In this document: piece after piece, positions 9,049 to 17,824 of the stretch
Layout of the letters: the number at the start of each line of letters is the position of its first letter
Numbering within the stretch: position 1 is the stretch's first letter
Program-made: the position numbers and the translations under genes
Notes under the pieces: model-generated
Databases searched by the model: none
Told to the model about the DNA's origin: nothing
The model's input: only the letters and a program-made list of their open reading frames with translations
Assembly (NCBI RefSeq): GCF_003020115.1
Contig: NZ_PYFX01000010.1
Location: 62,001 to 126,000, forward strand
DNA length: 64,000 nt
Direction: 5' to 3'
Source of the DNA: Bradyrhizobium sp. MOS002
GTDB lineage: Bacteria > Pseudomonadota > Alphaproteobacteria > Rhizobiales > Xanthobacteraceae

Positions 9049-9062
9049 TTGACCTCGCGCAA
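9049..9062 (+). promoter_or_regulatory. Possible FixK/FNR-type box upstream of xfp-ackA
   Basis: The sequence TTGA-CCTCGC-GCAA fits the FixK2 consensus reported for Bradyrhizobium, TTG(A/C)-N6-(T/G)CAA. Its centre is about 102 bases upstream of the phosphoketolase ATG, which would place a class II start site near 9096 and leave a 60-base leader. Low-oxygen control of a pathway that yields acetyl phosphate and ATP is plausible. This is a single motif match and could be chance. Confidence 0.4.
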
Positions 9063-9157
9063 CACGTCCGTCGCAGCGATTTCGTTTGATGCCGGCCAGG
9101 GATCAATCGTCCCAGCACGATGTTGGTGACGATCGCTGTGTGAAGGTCGGCAAGAAC

Positions 9158-11569
9158 ATGACAAATCAAAGACAGTCGCCTGCGGCGAGCAGCGACCTCG
9201 GCCTCGTTGATCGCTATTGGCGCGCTGCGAACTATCTCTCCGTCGGGCAGATCTACCTGCTCGACAACCCGCTGCTGCGCGAGCCCTTAAGGCCCAAGCA
9301 CATCAAGCCGCGTTTGCTCGGCCATTGGGGCACGACGCCCGGCTTGAATTTCATTTATGCCCATCTCAACCGCGTCATCCGCGCGCTGGACCTGAGCGTG
9401 ATCTATGTCTGCGGTCCCGGCCACGGCGGCCCCGGCATGGTCGCCAACACCTATCTCGAAGGCAGCTACAGCGAGATCTATCCCGATATCGCCCGCAATA
9501 CCGACGGGTTGCGCAAGCTGTTCAGGCAGTTCTCCTTCCCCGGCGGCATCCCGAGTCACGCGGCACCTGAAACGCCGGGCTCTATCCATGAAGGCGGCGA
9601 ACTCGGTTACGCGCTGGTGCATGCCTATGGCGCGGCATTCGACAATCCCGACCTGATCGTCGCCTGTGTCGTCGGCGACGGCGAGGCCGAGACCGGCCCG
9701 CTCGCGGCGTCCTGGCACTCCAACAAGTTCCTCAATCCCGCGCATGACGGCGCGGTGCTGCCGATCCTGCATCTCAACGGTTACAAGATTGCCAATCCGA
9801 CCGTGCTGGGGCGGATGCGCGACGACGAGATACGCGATCTCTTCCGCGGGCTCGGGCACGAGCCGCTGTTCGTCGAGGGCAACGATCCCAAATTGATGCA
9901 CCAAGCCATGGCGGACGCGCTCGACATCGCGCTCGCCAGCATCCGGTCGATCCAGCAGCACGCCCGCGACGGCCGCAAGAGCGTCGAACGCCCGCGCTGG
10001 CCGATGATCGTGCTGCGCAGCCCGAAGGGCTGGACCGGCCCCAAGGAAGTCGACGGCAAGAAGGTCGAGGGTTTTTGGCGGGCGCATCAGGTGCCCGTCG
10101 CGAACTGCCGCGAGAATCCGGCGCATCTGAAGATTCTCGAAGACTGGATGCGTAGCTACGAGCCGGAAAAGCTGTTCGACGCGAACGGCGCGCTCATTGC
10201 CGAGCTCCAGGCGCTCGCGCCCGAAGGCAATCGCCGCATGGGCGCCAATCCGCACACCAATGGCGGCCTTCTGAAGAAGGAGCTGAACCTGCCGGACTTC
10301 CGCAGTTTTGCAATCGAGGTGCCGCAGCCCGGCGCCGTGACGGGAGAAGCAACCCGCGAGCTCGGAAAATTCCTGCGCGACGCCATCCGCCTCAACGCCG
10401 AGGCGCGCAATTTCCGCATCATGGGCCCGGACGAGACCGCGTCAAACAGGCTCGATGCGGTGTTCGAGGCCACTGAACGCGTCTGGATGGAGCCGATCGA
10501 ATCCTACGACGTGCATCTCGCCCAGGACGGACGCGTGATGGAAGTCCTGAGCGAGCATCTCTGCCAGGGCTGGTTAGAGGGCTACCTGCTCACGGGACGC
10601 CATGGCTTCTTTTCCTGCTACGAGGCGTTCATCCACATCGTGGATTCCATGTTCAACCAGCACGCCAAATGGCTGAAGGTGACGCGGCATCTGCCGTGGC
10701 GGCGCCCCATCGCCTCGCTCAACTATCTGCTGACCTCGCATGTCTGGCGTCAGGACCACAACGGCTTCAGCCATCAGGATCCCGGTTTCGTCGATCTCGT
10801 CGCCAACAAGAAGGCCGACATCGTCCGCATCTACTTCCCGCCGGACGCCAACACGCTGCTGTGGATCGCCGATCATTGCCTGCGCACCTATAACCGCATC
10901 AACGTCATCGTCGCCGGCAAGCAGCCGGCGCCGCAATGGCTGTCGATGCAGGAGGCGGCCACGCACTGCGATGCCGGCATCGGCATCTGGAGCTGGGCCG
11001 GCACGGAAGACGCGAATGGCGAGCCCGATGTCGTGATGGCCTGCGCCGGCGACGTGCCGACACTGGAAACGCTCGCCGCCGTCGACCTGCTGCGCAAGGC
11101 GTTGCCCGAGCTGAAGATCCGCGTCGTCAACGTCGTCGACCTCATGACGCTGCAGCCCAGGGAGCAGCACCCGCACGGCTTGTCCGATCGCGACTTCGAC
11201 GGCCTGTTCACGCGCGACAAGCCGGTGATCTTCGCCTATCACGGCTATCCCCATCTGATCCACAGGCTGACCTATAACCGCACCAACCACGCCGGCATGC
11301 ATGTGCGCGGCTTTGCCGAGGAAGGCACCACGACGACACCGTTCGACATGGTCGTGCTCAACGAGCTCGACCGCTATCACCTCGCGATCGAGGTGATCGA
11401 GCGCGTGCCGGGGCTCGCGACCAAGGCGGCGCAGGTGAAGCAGCAATTCCGCGACAAGCTGATCGAGCATTCGCGCTACATACGCGAGCATGGCGAGGAC
11501 ATGCCGGAAATCCAGGAATGGGTCTGGCAGAACAGCGCCGGCGGCAACACGGCAGAGGCAGGCGATTGA
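9158..11569 (+). CDS. xfp: Phosphoketolase
   Basis: An 803-residue thiamine-diphosphate enzyme that splits xylulose 5-phosphate (and often fructose 6-phosphate) with phosphate, giving acetyl phosphate and glyceraldehyde 3-phosphate (or erythrose 4-phosphate). Visible family signatures are HEGGELGYAL, VVGDGEAETGP and, in the second half, GRHGFFSCYEAF. I chose ATG at 9158 (MTNQRQSP) because the conserved region starts soon after it (LVDRYWRAANYLS); the frame opens earlier but without similarity. The acetate kinase gene starts 8 bases after the stop, so the pair converts sugar phosphate to acetate with ATP gain. A FixK-like motif lies at 9049-9062. Confidence 0.95.
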   Translation: MTNQRQSPAASSDLGLVDRYWRAANYLSVGQIYLLDNPLLREPLRPKHIKPRLLGHWGTTPGLNFIYAHLNRVIRALDLSVIYVCGPGHGGPGMVANTYLEGSYSEIYPDIARNTDGLRKLFRQFSFPGGIPSHAAPETPGSIHEGGELGYALVHAYGAAFDNPDLIVACVVGDGEAETGPLAASWHSNKFLNPAHDGAVLPILHLNGYKIANPTVLGRMRDDEIRDLFRGLGHEPLFVEGNDPKLMHQAMADALDIALASIRSIQQHARDGRKSVERPRWPMIVLRSPKGWTGPKEVDGKKVEGFWRAHQVPVANCRENPAHLKILEDWMRSYEPEKLFDANGALIAELQALAPEGNRRMGANPHTNGGLLKKELNLPDFRSFAIEVPQPGAVTGEATRELGKFLRDAIRLNAEARNFRIMGPDETASNRLDAVFEATERVWMEPIESYDVHLAQDGRVMEVLSEHLCQGWLEGYLLTGRHGFFSCYEAFIHIVDSMFNQHAKWLKVTRHLPWRRPIASLNYLLTSHVWRQDHNGFSHQDPGFVDLVANKKADIVRIYFPPDANTLLWIADHCLRTYNRINVIVAGKQPAPQWLSMQEAATHCDAGIGIWSWAGTEDANGEPDVVMACAGDVPTLETLAAVDLLRKALPELKIRVVNVVDLMTLQPREQHPHGLSDRDFDGLFTRDKPVIFAYHGYPHLIHRLTYNRTNHAGMHVRGFAEEGTTTTPFDMVVLNELDRYHLAIEVIERVPGLATKAAQVKQQFRDKLIEHSRYIREHGEDMPEIQEWVWQNSAGGNTAEAGD

Positions 11570-11577
11570 CGGCAGCC

Positions 11578-12768
11578 ATGTCGAACACGGTACTCGTTCT
11601 GAACTCGGGATCGTCGAGCATCAAATTCGGCCTGTTCGATATCTCGGCAGCCGAGCCCACCCTGCTCTGCAAGGGCCTGCTCGACGAGCACGATGCGAAG
11701 CCACGACTCGTCGTGAAGAGCCCCGCGGGCGAAGACCTGTTCGAGAAACGGAGAGAAGCATCGGATACGGACAGCGATCATCTGTTCGCTGACGTGCTCG
11801 GCTTCATCGAGGATCGTTTCGGCGGCCATCGCTTGCGCGCTGTCGGCCATCGCGTCGTCCATGGCGGTCCGGACTATTCCGCTCCGGTCGAGCTGACGGA
11901 CGATGTCATCGCAAAGCTGGAGGCGTTGACGCCGCTGGCACCGCTGCACCAGCCGCGGTGCCTGGCGCCGGTCCGCGCCATCAGAGCGATCAGGCCCGAC
12001 CTGACGCAGATCGCCTGCTTCGACACCGCCTTTCACCACGGCATTGCGCCGCCCGCCAGCCGCTTCGCCATTCCGAGACGCTATGAAGAGCGCGGCGTCC
12101 GGCGCTACGGATTTCACGGCCTCTCGTTCGAATATGTCGCGGAACGGCTCGCCCGAATCGCGCCGCAGCTCGTCGCGAAGCGCACCGTGATCGCGCATCT
12201 CGGCAACGGCGCGAGCCTGTGCGGCTTGCGCGACGGCCGCAGCATGGACACCACGATGGGACTGACGCCGCTCGACGGGCTGGTGATGGGCACGCGCTGC
12301 GGCAGGATCGACCCGGGCGTGCTGCTCTATTTGCAACAGCACGAGAAGATGTCGGTCGAAGATGTCCAGCACCTGCTCTATCACGAGTCAGGCCTCCTGG
12401 GCGTCTCCTCCATTTCTTCGGACATGCGCACGCTGCTTGCGAGCAGCGAAGCTGCGGCACGGGAGGCGGTCGAGCTCTTCACCTTCCGCGCCGCGCAGGA
12501 GGTGGCGGCGATGGCGACAACGCTTGCCGGGCTGGATTGCCTGGTCTTCACCGGCGGCATCGGCGAGCATGCCAAGGAAATCCGCAGCGCGATCGGTGAG
12601 CGTCTCGAATGGCTCGGTGTGCGCATCGATGCCGCTGCGAATGATGCGGCGCGCGAGCGCATCAACGGTGGCGATAGCGCAGTCGATGTCTTCGTCATTC
12701 CAACGAATGAGGAACTGATGATCGCACAGCATTGTGCGGCGGTGCTGCGACCAGGCAATCGCATTTGA
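11578..12768 (+). CDS. ackA: Acetate kinase
   Basis: A 396-residue cytoplasmic kinase of the ASKHA fold that interconverts acetyl phosphate plus ADP and acetate plus ATP. The N-terminal signature VLVLNSGSSSIKFGLFD and the later RYGFHGLSFEYV, HLGNGASL and VFTGGIGEHA segments are characteristic. The ATG at 11578 is 8 bases past the phosphoketolase stop, an arrangement that points to one transcript and translational coupling. Acetate kinase next to phosphoketolase rather than next to pta indicates that the acetyl phosphate comes from sugar cleavage. Length is normal for the family. Confidence 0.95.
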   Translation: MSNTVLVLNSGSSSIKFGLFDISAAEPTLLCKGLLDEHDAKPRLVVKSPAGEDLFEKRREASDTDSDHLFADVLGFIEDRFGGHRLRAVGHRVVHGGPDYSAPVELTDDVIAKLEALTPLAPLHQPRCLAPVRAIRAIRPDLTQIACFDTAFHHGIAPPASRFAIPRRYEERGVRRYGFHGLSFEYVAERLARIAPQLVAKRTVIAHLGNGASLCGLRDGRSMDTTMGLTPLDGLVMGTRCGRIDPGVLLYLQQHEKMSVEDVQHLLYHESGLLGVSSISSDMRTLLASSEAAAREAVELFTFRAAQEVAAMATTLAGLDCLVFTGGIGEHAKEIRSAIGERLEWLGVRIDAAANDAARERINGGDSAVDVFVIPTNEELMIAQHCAAVLRPGNRI

Positions 12769-12778
12769 ACGAGCACAA

Positions 12779-13618
12779 TCAGTGCGTCCCCGACCAAATC
12801 TGGAAACAGCCGATCGCGACCTCGATCACGATCAGCACCACGACCGCGATTTCGAGGCGGAGCGAGCGCTGGGTATCGATGATGTCGGTGAGCGCGTTGG
12901 CGGTCGCGGACACGGCGGTGAGCTTGCGCTCGAGCGTGTCGAGGCGCTCCTTCAGTTCGTACTCATCTTCAAGGCGGGCATAGAGCCGGTCGAGCTCGGG
13001 TTTTTCCCAGAGCACGTCGGGTTTCTCGGCCACCGCAACACGGCCGGCGACGCGCTGCTGGACGAGAAGCGCATTGCCGATCAATTGCAAGATGCCCTTG
13101 CGCCGGGGCGGCGTGCGGCCCTGCTCGGCGAGCTTGCGCGCGAACGGCTCGATCACGTCGAAGACCGCGGCGACGCGGCGCTCGTCACGCGCGAGCGAAG
13201 TGCTCTTGGCAAGCGCGTCCGCGATCAGCAGCAGCCGGTCGTCGGAGAATTTGGCGAGGCAGATCGGGCCACCCGGCAGGATCGCCTCGGCGCTTTCGTC
13301 CTTGCAGAGCTGCGCATGGGCGATCTCCTCCTCGTAGGGGCTGAATTCGCCGATCACACGGGGCTTCAGGCTGTCGATCAGCACTTTCTCCTCCGAAGGG
13401 AGGAGACCGATCAGCACCACAACGCCGTAGCGGAAGATGACCGCAAGGCCGGCATGGACGCGGAAGGCGGCCGGCGTCGAGGAGACGGTCGTCCCCATCT
13501 CGATGCCGGAGGGATTGATGCGTTCACCCAGCATCACGGCGCGGATCCGCAAGGTCGGCGCGCCGTCAGGCCTGGGAGATGTTGTCGGCGAGTTAACAGC
13601 AAGTTGATCGGCGTTCAT
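12779..13618 (-). CDS. RMD1/DUF155 family membrane-anchored protein
   Basis: A 279-residue protein of the DUF155 group (yeast Rmd1, bacterial YagE). The central region has VIFRYGVVVLIGL near residue 60 and a long helical C-terminal part (about 180-250) with LYARLEDEYELKERLDTLERK, likely coiled coil. One membrane segment is at about 253-272 (LEIAVVVLIVIEVAIG), giving a C-terminal anchor. Function is not established in bacteria; yeast relatives act in mitochondrial translation and meiosis. The gene converges on ackA with 10 bases between stops. Start ATG at 13616-13618. Confidence 0.8.
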   Translation of the reverse strand: MNADQLAVNSPTTSPRPDGAPTLRIRAVMLGERINPSGIEMGTTVSSTPAAFRVHAGLAVIFRYGVVVLIGLLPSEEKVLIDSLKPRVIGEFSPYEEEIAHAQLCKDESAEAILPGGPICLAKFSDDRLLLIADALAKSTSLARDERRVAAVFDVIEPFARKLAEQGRTPPRRKGILQLIGNALLVQQRVAGRVAVAEKPDVLWEKPELDRLYARLEDEYELKERLDTLERKLTAVSATANALTDIIDTQRSLRLEIAVVVLIVIEVAIGCFQIWSGTH

Positions 13619-13950
13619 GCGAAGCCCTCGTCAGCAGCGTGATTGGAAGTTTTTCCCGTCCCCGCGCTCGTCCGCTATCGCATCCTCTTCTTGCAGGATT
13701 GCGAACGGCCGGCGCGTCGCGCAATATCGCGGCTGGACCTCCGGATTAATACGGTCAGAACAGGCTGGCGCCGACACATTCGGCAATATCGCCACCCCGC
13801 ACGGGACATATTTGGATGCGACGGCTGCAGCGGTTTACCATCGTACACCGAAGCGCGGCCGGAAAGTTGCACTCGGCAGCGCCACATGTTTTATGACGCC
13901 GTCATAATGAGCTACGCTTCTCCCGAAGTGTGGACACTGAAGCTTCAATC
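13619..13950. other. Divergent intergenic region between RMD1-like and GT2 genes
   Basis: This 332-base stretch separates two genes that point away from each other, so it should contain both promoters. It is slightly less GC-rich than its surroundings near 13740-13830 and again near 13890-13920. I could see no convincing gene, tRNA, repeat or clear operator in it. Confidence 0.35.
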
Positions 13951-14526
13951 ATGCTGAGCGTCATCATTCCAACCGAAGGCGTCGAGCAGACCGCGGTCGC
14001 AACTCTGGCCGCGCTGGTACCCGGTGCCGCCGCAGGCATCATCCGGGAAGTGCTCCTGGTCGATGGCATCCGCAATGGCGTCATCGAGCGGGTTGCCGAC
14101 GTCGCGGGCTGCCGTTTCATCGGTTTCGAAGGATCCACGCAAGGCGCCGCGCTTGCCGCCGGCGCACTCCAGGCCCGTTCGTCCTGGCTGATGTTCCTCC
14201 CTGCGGGCGCCGTGCTGGAGACCGGCTGGATCGAGGAAACCACCCAGTTCATCCAGTCCGTCTCGACCAGCGGCCGGGATCGTGCGGCCGTCTTCCGCTA
14301 TGCGCGCTCGCCCTACACCGATGCCGGCTTCCGCGATATTCTCTGGGCCCTGATGCGCAAGCTCGTCGGTCCCTTCGGCGATCAGGGACTTTTGATCGCG
14401 CGTGATCACTACGACCGCATCGGCGGCTACCCGCCCCAAGCCCGCCGCTCGGAGGCTCGGCTGCTCCGGCGGCTCGGCCGCTCGTCCCGGATCATGCTGC
14501 GCAGCCGGATCGTCATGGTCGGCTGA
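13951..14526 (+). CDS. Short GT2-like glycosyltransferase
   Basis: A 191-residue protein that begins MLSVIIPTEG, the first strand of GT-A fold family 2 glycosyltransferases, and contains LVDGIRNG near residue 43, SSWLMFLPAGAVLETGWIEE near 82 and DQGLLIARDHYDRIGGYPP near 145. These correspond to the nucleotide-binding strand, the metal-site region (LPAGA stands where DxD-type residues are usual) and the acceptor-side GGY motif. Family 2 members make cell-surface polysaccharides or lipids. At 191 residues it is short and lacks a clear DxD, so activity is uncertain. I chose the ATG at 13951; a GTG seven codons earlier is possible. Its stop is 63 bases before the MarR-GNAT gene. Confidence 0.7.
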   Translation: MLSVIIPTEGVEQTAVATLAALVPGAAAGIIREVLLVDGIRNGVIERVADVAGCRFIGFEGSTQGAALAAGALQARSSWLMFLPAGAVLETGWIEETTQFIQSVSTSGRDRAAVFRYARSPYTDAGFRDILWALMRKLVGPFGDQGLLIARDHYDRIGGYPPQARRSEARLLRRLGRSSRIMLRSRIVMVG

Positions 14527-14538
14527 GGCACCTCAATA

Positions 14539-14574
14539 CTTGCCAAAGTCAAATAATTATTTGACAATGGCAAG
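14539..14574. promoter_or_regulatory. Large palindromic operator upstream of marR-GNAT gene
   Basis: A 16-base perfect palindrome TCAAATAATTATTTGA occupies 14549-14564. It is extended on both sides by CTTGCCAAAG (14539-14548) and CAATGGCAAG (14565-14574), which pair at 8 of 10 positions. The whole 36-base element is AT-rich in a GC-rich genome and ends 15 bases before the start codon. MarR proteins bind palindromes of this size as dimers, so autoregulation is likely. Confidence 0.75.
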
Positions 14575-14589
14575 CATCGAGGTGACCCC

Positions 14590-15516
14590 ATGTCGTTCAA
14601 CTGTACCGACGACCACATCGCAGCAGTTCGCGCCTTCAACCGCTTCTACACCCGCAAGCTTGGCGTGCTCGACCAGCACCTGGGAAAGAGCCCGTTCTCG
14701 CTCAGCGAGGCCCGCGTGCTCTATGAGCTCGCACAACGGGACGACCTTGCCGCAAAGGAGATCGGCAACGAGCTTGGCCTCGACCCCGGCTATCTCAGCC
14801 GAATCGTGCAAAGCTTCGACGAAAAGGGCCTGATCGCTCGCAGGCCCCTGCCCGCGGATCGCAGGCAATACCAGCTCAGCCTCACCGCCAAGGGACGCCA
14901 AGCTTTTGCCAAGCTGAACCTGGGTTCGCAAAATGAGATCGCCGCAATGCTGGCTCAGCTTTCGACGAGCGATGCAACGCGGCTCACGCAGGCTATGGCG
15001 ACAATCGAGGCCGTGCTGGAGCGTCGAAGCCAGCCCGCGGCTTTCATGCTGCGCAGCCATCGCGTCGGCGACATGGGCTGGGTCATCTCCCGACAGGCCG
15101 CCGCCTATGCGGCCGACTACAACTGGGATATCAGCTACGAGGCCCTGGTCGCCGAGATCTGCGCACAGTTCATCAAGGACTATGACGCCGCGCGCGAGCA
15201 CTGCTGGATTGCGGAAGTGGATGGCGAGCCGGTCGGCTCGATCTTTCTGGTCAAGGCCACGGAAGAGATTGCCAAGCTGCGCCTTTTGCAGGTGGAGAAG
15301 AAAGCACGGGGCCTAGGTGTCGGCCGCGCGCTGGTCGAGCAATGCATCCAGGGCGCACGCGAGAGAGGCTACAGCAGGATGACGCTGTGGACGCAAAGCG
15401 TCCTGGTCGCCGCGCGTGGCATCTACCAAAGTGCAGGCTTCAAGCTGGTGAAGGAAGAGAAGCACCACAGCTTCGGGCAAAGTTTGGTTGGCGAGACCTG
15501 GGAGCGAGATCTGTAA
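14590..15516 (+). CDS. MarR-type regulator fused to GNAT acetyltransferase
   Basis: A 308-residue two-domain protein. Residues 1-145 form a MarR winged helix: SEARVLYELAQRDDLAAKEI leads into the recognition region LGLDPGYLSRIVQSFDEKGL and the wing RPLPADRRQY. Residues 155-308 form a GNAT domain, with the acetyl-CoA loop KARGLGVGRALVEQC near 238-252 and ARGIYQSAGFKLVKEE near the end. Fusions of this kind are widespread, but which group is acetylated and what ligand the MarR part senses are not known. A palindrome (14539-14574) lies directly upstream, and a good Shine-Dalgarno GAGGTGA precedes the ATG by a few bases, so autoregulation is likely. Confidence 0.9.
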   Translation: MSFNCTDDHIAAVRAFNRFYTRKLGVLDQHLGKSPFSLSEARVLYELAQRDDLAAKEIGNELGLDPGYLSRIVQSFDEKGLIARRPLPADRRQYQLSLTAKGRQAFAKLNLGSQNEIAAMLAQLSTSDATRLTQAMATIEAVLERRSQPAAFMLRSHRVGDMGWVISRQAAAYAADYNWDISYEALVAEICAQFIKDYDAAREHCWIAEVDGEPVGSIFLVKATEEIAKLRLLQVEKKARGLGVGRALVEQCIQGARERGYSRMTLWTQSVLVAARGIYQSAGFKLVKEEKHHSFGQSLVGETWERDL

Positions 15517-15550
15517 GACTCTCGCAACGAGCGAGATGCGCATGAATGCG

Positions 15551-15777
15551 CCCTCGCCCCTTGTGGGAGGGGGCAGCGAGGCTGGTAAAGGCGACCTGAT
15601 TTGGGTGAGAGGTATGTCTCCGCGAGCGTTCGTGCCTGCGGCGAAAACCCCTCATCCGGCGCTATAGCCGAAGCTTTGCTTCGGCGTTCTTTAAGAACGG
15701 CGGCCGAAGGCCGCCTATCCCACCTTCCCCCGCATCCGCCTTCGCTAAAGCTTCGGCGGACATGAGGGGAGAAGGAA
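15551..15777. repeat. Intergenic palindrome family (CCCTCGCCCCTTG type), long copy
   Basis: The segment starts CCCTCGCCCCTTGTGGGAG, continues through GGGTGAGAGGTATGTCTCCGC and CCCCTCATCCGGCGCT, and ends in GAGGGGAGAAGGA, the same order as the copy at 29591-29744. This copy carries extra small hairpins (GCCGAAGCTTTGCTTCGGC and CGGCCGAAGGCCG) within it. It lies between converging genes. No gene was seen in it. Confidence 0.65.
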
Positions 15778-15784
15778 TGTCCAA

Positions 15785-16348
15785 CTAAACCGTCGCGCCC
15801 TGCGCCTTCGGCCGGCGCAGGTGCTCGTCCAGGCGCGGCATGATCTCGACGAAATTGCAGGGACGCGTGCGGTAGTCGAGCTGGGCTTTGAGGATGCCAT
15901 CCCAGCCGTCGCGGCAAGCCCCGGGCGAACCCGGGAGGCAGAAAATGTAGGTTGCGCCCGCGACGCCGGCCGTGGCGCGGCTCTGGATCGTCGACGTACC
16001 GATCTTGGCGTGGCTCAGCATGTGGAATGCGATCGAGAAACCGTCCATGCGCTTCTCGAACAGGGGCTCGACCGCCTCCGGCGTGATGTCGCGCCCGGTG
16101 AAGCCGGTGCCGCCGGTGGTGATGACGACGTCCACGCCTGCGTCCGCAATCCAGCGGCGGATGACGGCGCGGATGGCCTCGACGTCGTCGGTGACGATCT
16201 CCCGCGCGGCGAGATGATGGCCAGCAGCGGTGAGACGGTCGGCCAGGGTCTGGCCAGACTTATCATCCGCGAGCGCGCGCGTGTCGGACACGGTGAGCAC
16301 CGCGATGTTGAGCGGGACGAACTGTTTGGTTTCGTCGATGGAGGTCAT
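15785..16348 (-). CDS. moaB: Molybdenum cofactor biosynthesis protein MoaB
   Basis: A 187-residue MoaB/MogA-fold protein, taking part in adenylation of molybdopterin before molybdenum insertion. Visible motifs are AVLTVSDTRALADDKSG near residue 17, ITTGGTGFTGRDITPEA near 78 and IFCLPGSPGACRDGW near 140, the molybdopterin-binding loops of the family. I chose the ATG at 16348 (MTSIDETKQ); the frame is open further upstream, but that part reads through a palindromic repeat. It is followed and preceded by palindromic repeats and looks monocistronic. Confidence 0.92.
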   Translation of the reverse strand: MTSIDETKQFVPLNIAVLTVSDTRALADDKSGQTLADRLTAAGHHLAAREIVTDDVEAIRAVIRRWIADAGVDVVITTGGTGFTGRDITPEAVEPLFEKRMDGFSIAFHMLSHAKIGTSTIQSRATAGVAGATYIFCLPGSPGACRDGWDGILKAQLDYRTRPCNFVEIMPRLDEHLRRPKAQGATV

Positions 16349-16378
16349 TGCAACGCACCTTCTTTCCCCGCCCACTGA

Positions 16379-16476
16379 CGTCATCCTGAGGTGCGCGCTC
16401 TTGCGCGCCTCGAGGGATGGGCCACGGGCTCGCCATCCTTCGAGGCTCGCCAATTGGCGAGCACCTCAGGATGACG
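16379..16476. repeat. Palindromic intergenic repeat (CGTCATCCTGAGGTGC type)
   Basis: The left arm CGTCATCCTGAGGTGC (from 16379) is exactly answered by GCACCTCAGGATGACG (to 16476), with a second inner pairing around the CCTCGAGG-like centre. It separates moaB from the zinc metallopeptidase gene, both on the minus strand, and could end transcription of the upstream gene. Confidence 0.75.
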
Positions 16477-16486
16477 GATAGAGCCC

Positions 16487-17419
16487 CTACTGTCCGCCGC
16501 CAAACGTGTTGCAGGCCTGGACGGTGCCCTGCTGGTAGCCGGTCATAAACCACTGTTTGCGTTGCGCCGCCGAGCCGTGGGTGAAGGAATCGGGCACGAC
16601 GCGGCCCGTGGACTGGCGCTGCAGCGTGTCGTCGCCGATCGCGCTCGCCGTGGTGAGTGCGGCGTCGATGTCGCCCGGCTCCAGGAAGTTCGGCCGCTTC
16701 TTCGCCTCGCGATTGACCCAGACACCGGACAGGCAGTCGGCCTGCAATTCGACCTTCACCTGGAGCGCGTTCGACTCAGCCTTGCTGCCGGCCTGCTGCT
16801 GCAGGCGCGTCACGCGCGGAATGATGCCCAGCAGGTTCTGGATGTGATGGCCGGCCTCATGGGCGATGATGTAGGCGGTGGTGAAGTTACAGGCGGACTT
16901 GCCGGAGCAGCCGCGAAAACGCGTCTCGACCTCGCGGAAGAAACCGGTGTCGAGGAAGATGGTCCTGTCGGGCGGACAATAGAACGGTCCCATCGCCGAC
17001 TCCGCCCGGCCGCAACGCCCGCCATTGGTGACGTTGCGGAACAGCACGACCTTCGGACCGGTAAAGGACTGGCCCGAGGCCTGGAAGATCTCGCTCCAGC
17101 GATCGTCGATCTCGCCGAGGATGCCGGAGATCATGCTGCCCATCTCGTCGGTCGGCGCGCCGCGCTTGGTGTTCGACGACTGGCGATCGGTCTGGTAGGA
17201 CGGCGCCTGGCCGCCACCGGTGAGGATCTCGGCGCCGCCGATCAGGATGCGCGGATCGATGCCGAAGGCGTAGCCGACCAGGCCGAGCACGATGATGGTG
17301 CCGATGCCGAGCCCGCCGCCGCCCATGGGAAGGCCGAACCCGCCTCCTCCACCGCCGCCGCCACCATCGTCGCGACGATCCTCGATGTCGTCGCTGCGGC
17401 GGAAATCATCGTAGCGCAT
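16487..17419 (-). CDS. YpfJ-family neutral zinc metallopeptidase
   Basis: A 310-residue protein of the YpfJ / KPN_02809 group. A Gly-rich stretch of nine consecutive Gly (about residues 19-27) is followed by one membrane segment (GIGTIIVLGLVGYAFG), so the protease domain lies on the periplasmic side. The zinc motif is HEAGHH near residue 181, with CVGVWVN-like LSGVWVNREAKKR later supplying part of the third-ligand region. The substrate is unknown. I chose ATG at 17419 (MRYDDFRRSD); an upstream start would add twelve residues without similarity. Confidence 0.85.
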   Translation of the reverse strand: MRYDDFRRSDDIEDRRDDGGGGGGGGGFGLPMGGGGLGIGTIIVLGLVGYAFGIDPRILIGGAEILTGGGQAPSYQTDRQSSNTKRGAPTDEMGSMISGILGEIDDRWSEIFQASGQSFTGPKVVLFRNVTNGGRCGRAESAMGPFYCPPDRTIFLDTGFFREVETRFRGCSGKSACNFTTAYIIAHEAGHHIQNLLGIIPRVTRLQQQAGSKAESNALQVKVELQADCLSGVWVNREAKKRPNFLEPGDIDAALTTASAIGDDTLQRQSTGRVVPDSFTHGSAAQRKQWFMTGYQQGTVQACNTFGGGQ

Positions 17420-17824
17420 GGCGGCTTCCCTCGGTCCTGGCTCAATTCGGCGCAAAAGCGCGAAAGCTCAACGCGCCACATACGTAAAATTTCCGTCGCG
17501 TTAATCAATATCCCGCTCGGCAATTATTGCCTAGTGCGACGGCATGGCAATGCCAGCAATTTTTTCCGGGCATCGAGCAATTTTTTCCGAGAGGAATTTT
17601 GAGTCTTTTTGCGCTCCGATCACAGCCGCAACGCGAAGAAACGCGAAATACACTGCAAAACATGGAGAATGCGCGGAGCGAACCGCGTGCAAGGCGCGAC
17701 GTGAGGGCTGTTCACGAAAGCGGCGGGTTAAGTCGATTTTTACTTTGCCGCTTCAATGTAACGGTCAGTCGGTTGTTTGGTCCCGCGTCGCCGACAGCGT
17801 CGCCTGAGTCAGAGTTCTTGAGTC
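17420..17824. other. Divergent intergenic region upstream of ccrM
   Basis: These 405 bases separate the leftward metallopeptidase gene from ccrM. No gene was recognised. The ccrM-proximal part holds a CtrA-like site (17728-17743) and GANTC sites at 17601-17605, 17806-17810 and 17820-17824, with two more inside the first codons of ccrM. The middle part (17520-17700) is noticeably AT-richer than its surroundings, and repeats a short ATTTTTTCCG-like phrase (around 17558 and 17580). Confidence 0.5.
17728..17743 (+). promoter_or_regulatory. Putative CtrA box of ccrM
   Basis: TTAA-GTCGATT-TTTAC matches the CtrA consensus TTAA-N7-TTAAC at all but one of the nine defined bases. It lies about 82 bases upstream of the ccrM ATG and just ahead of a GANTC cluster. 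In Caulobacter ccrM is activated by CtrA late in the cell cycle and is sensitive to GANTC methylation in its leader, so the layout agrees with that scheme. Confidence 0.5.
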
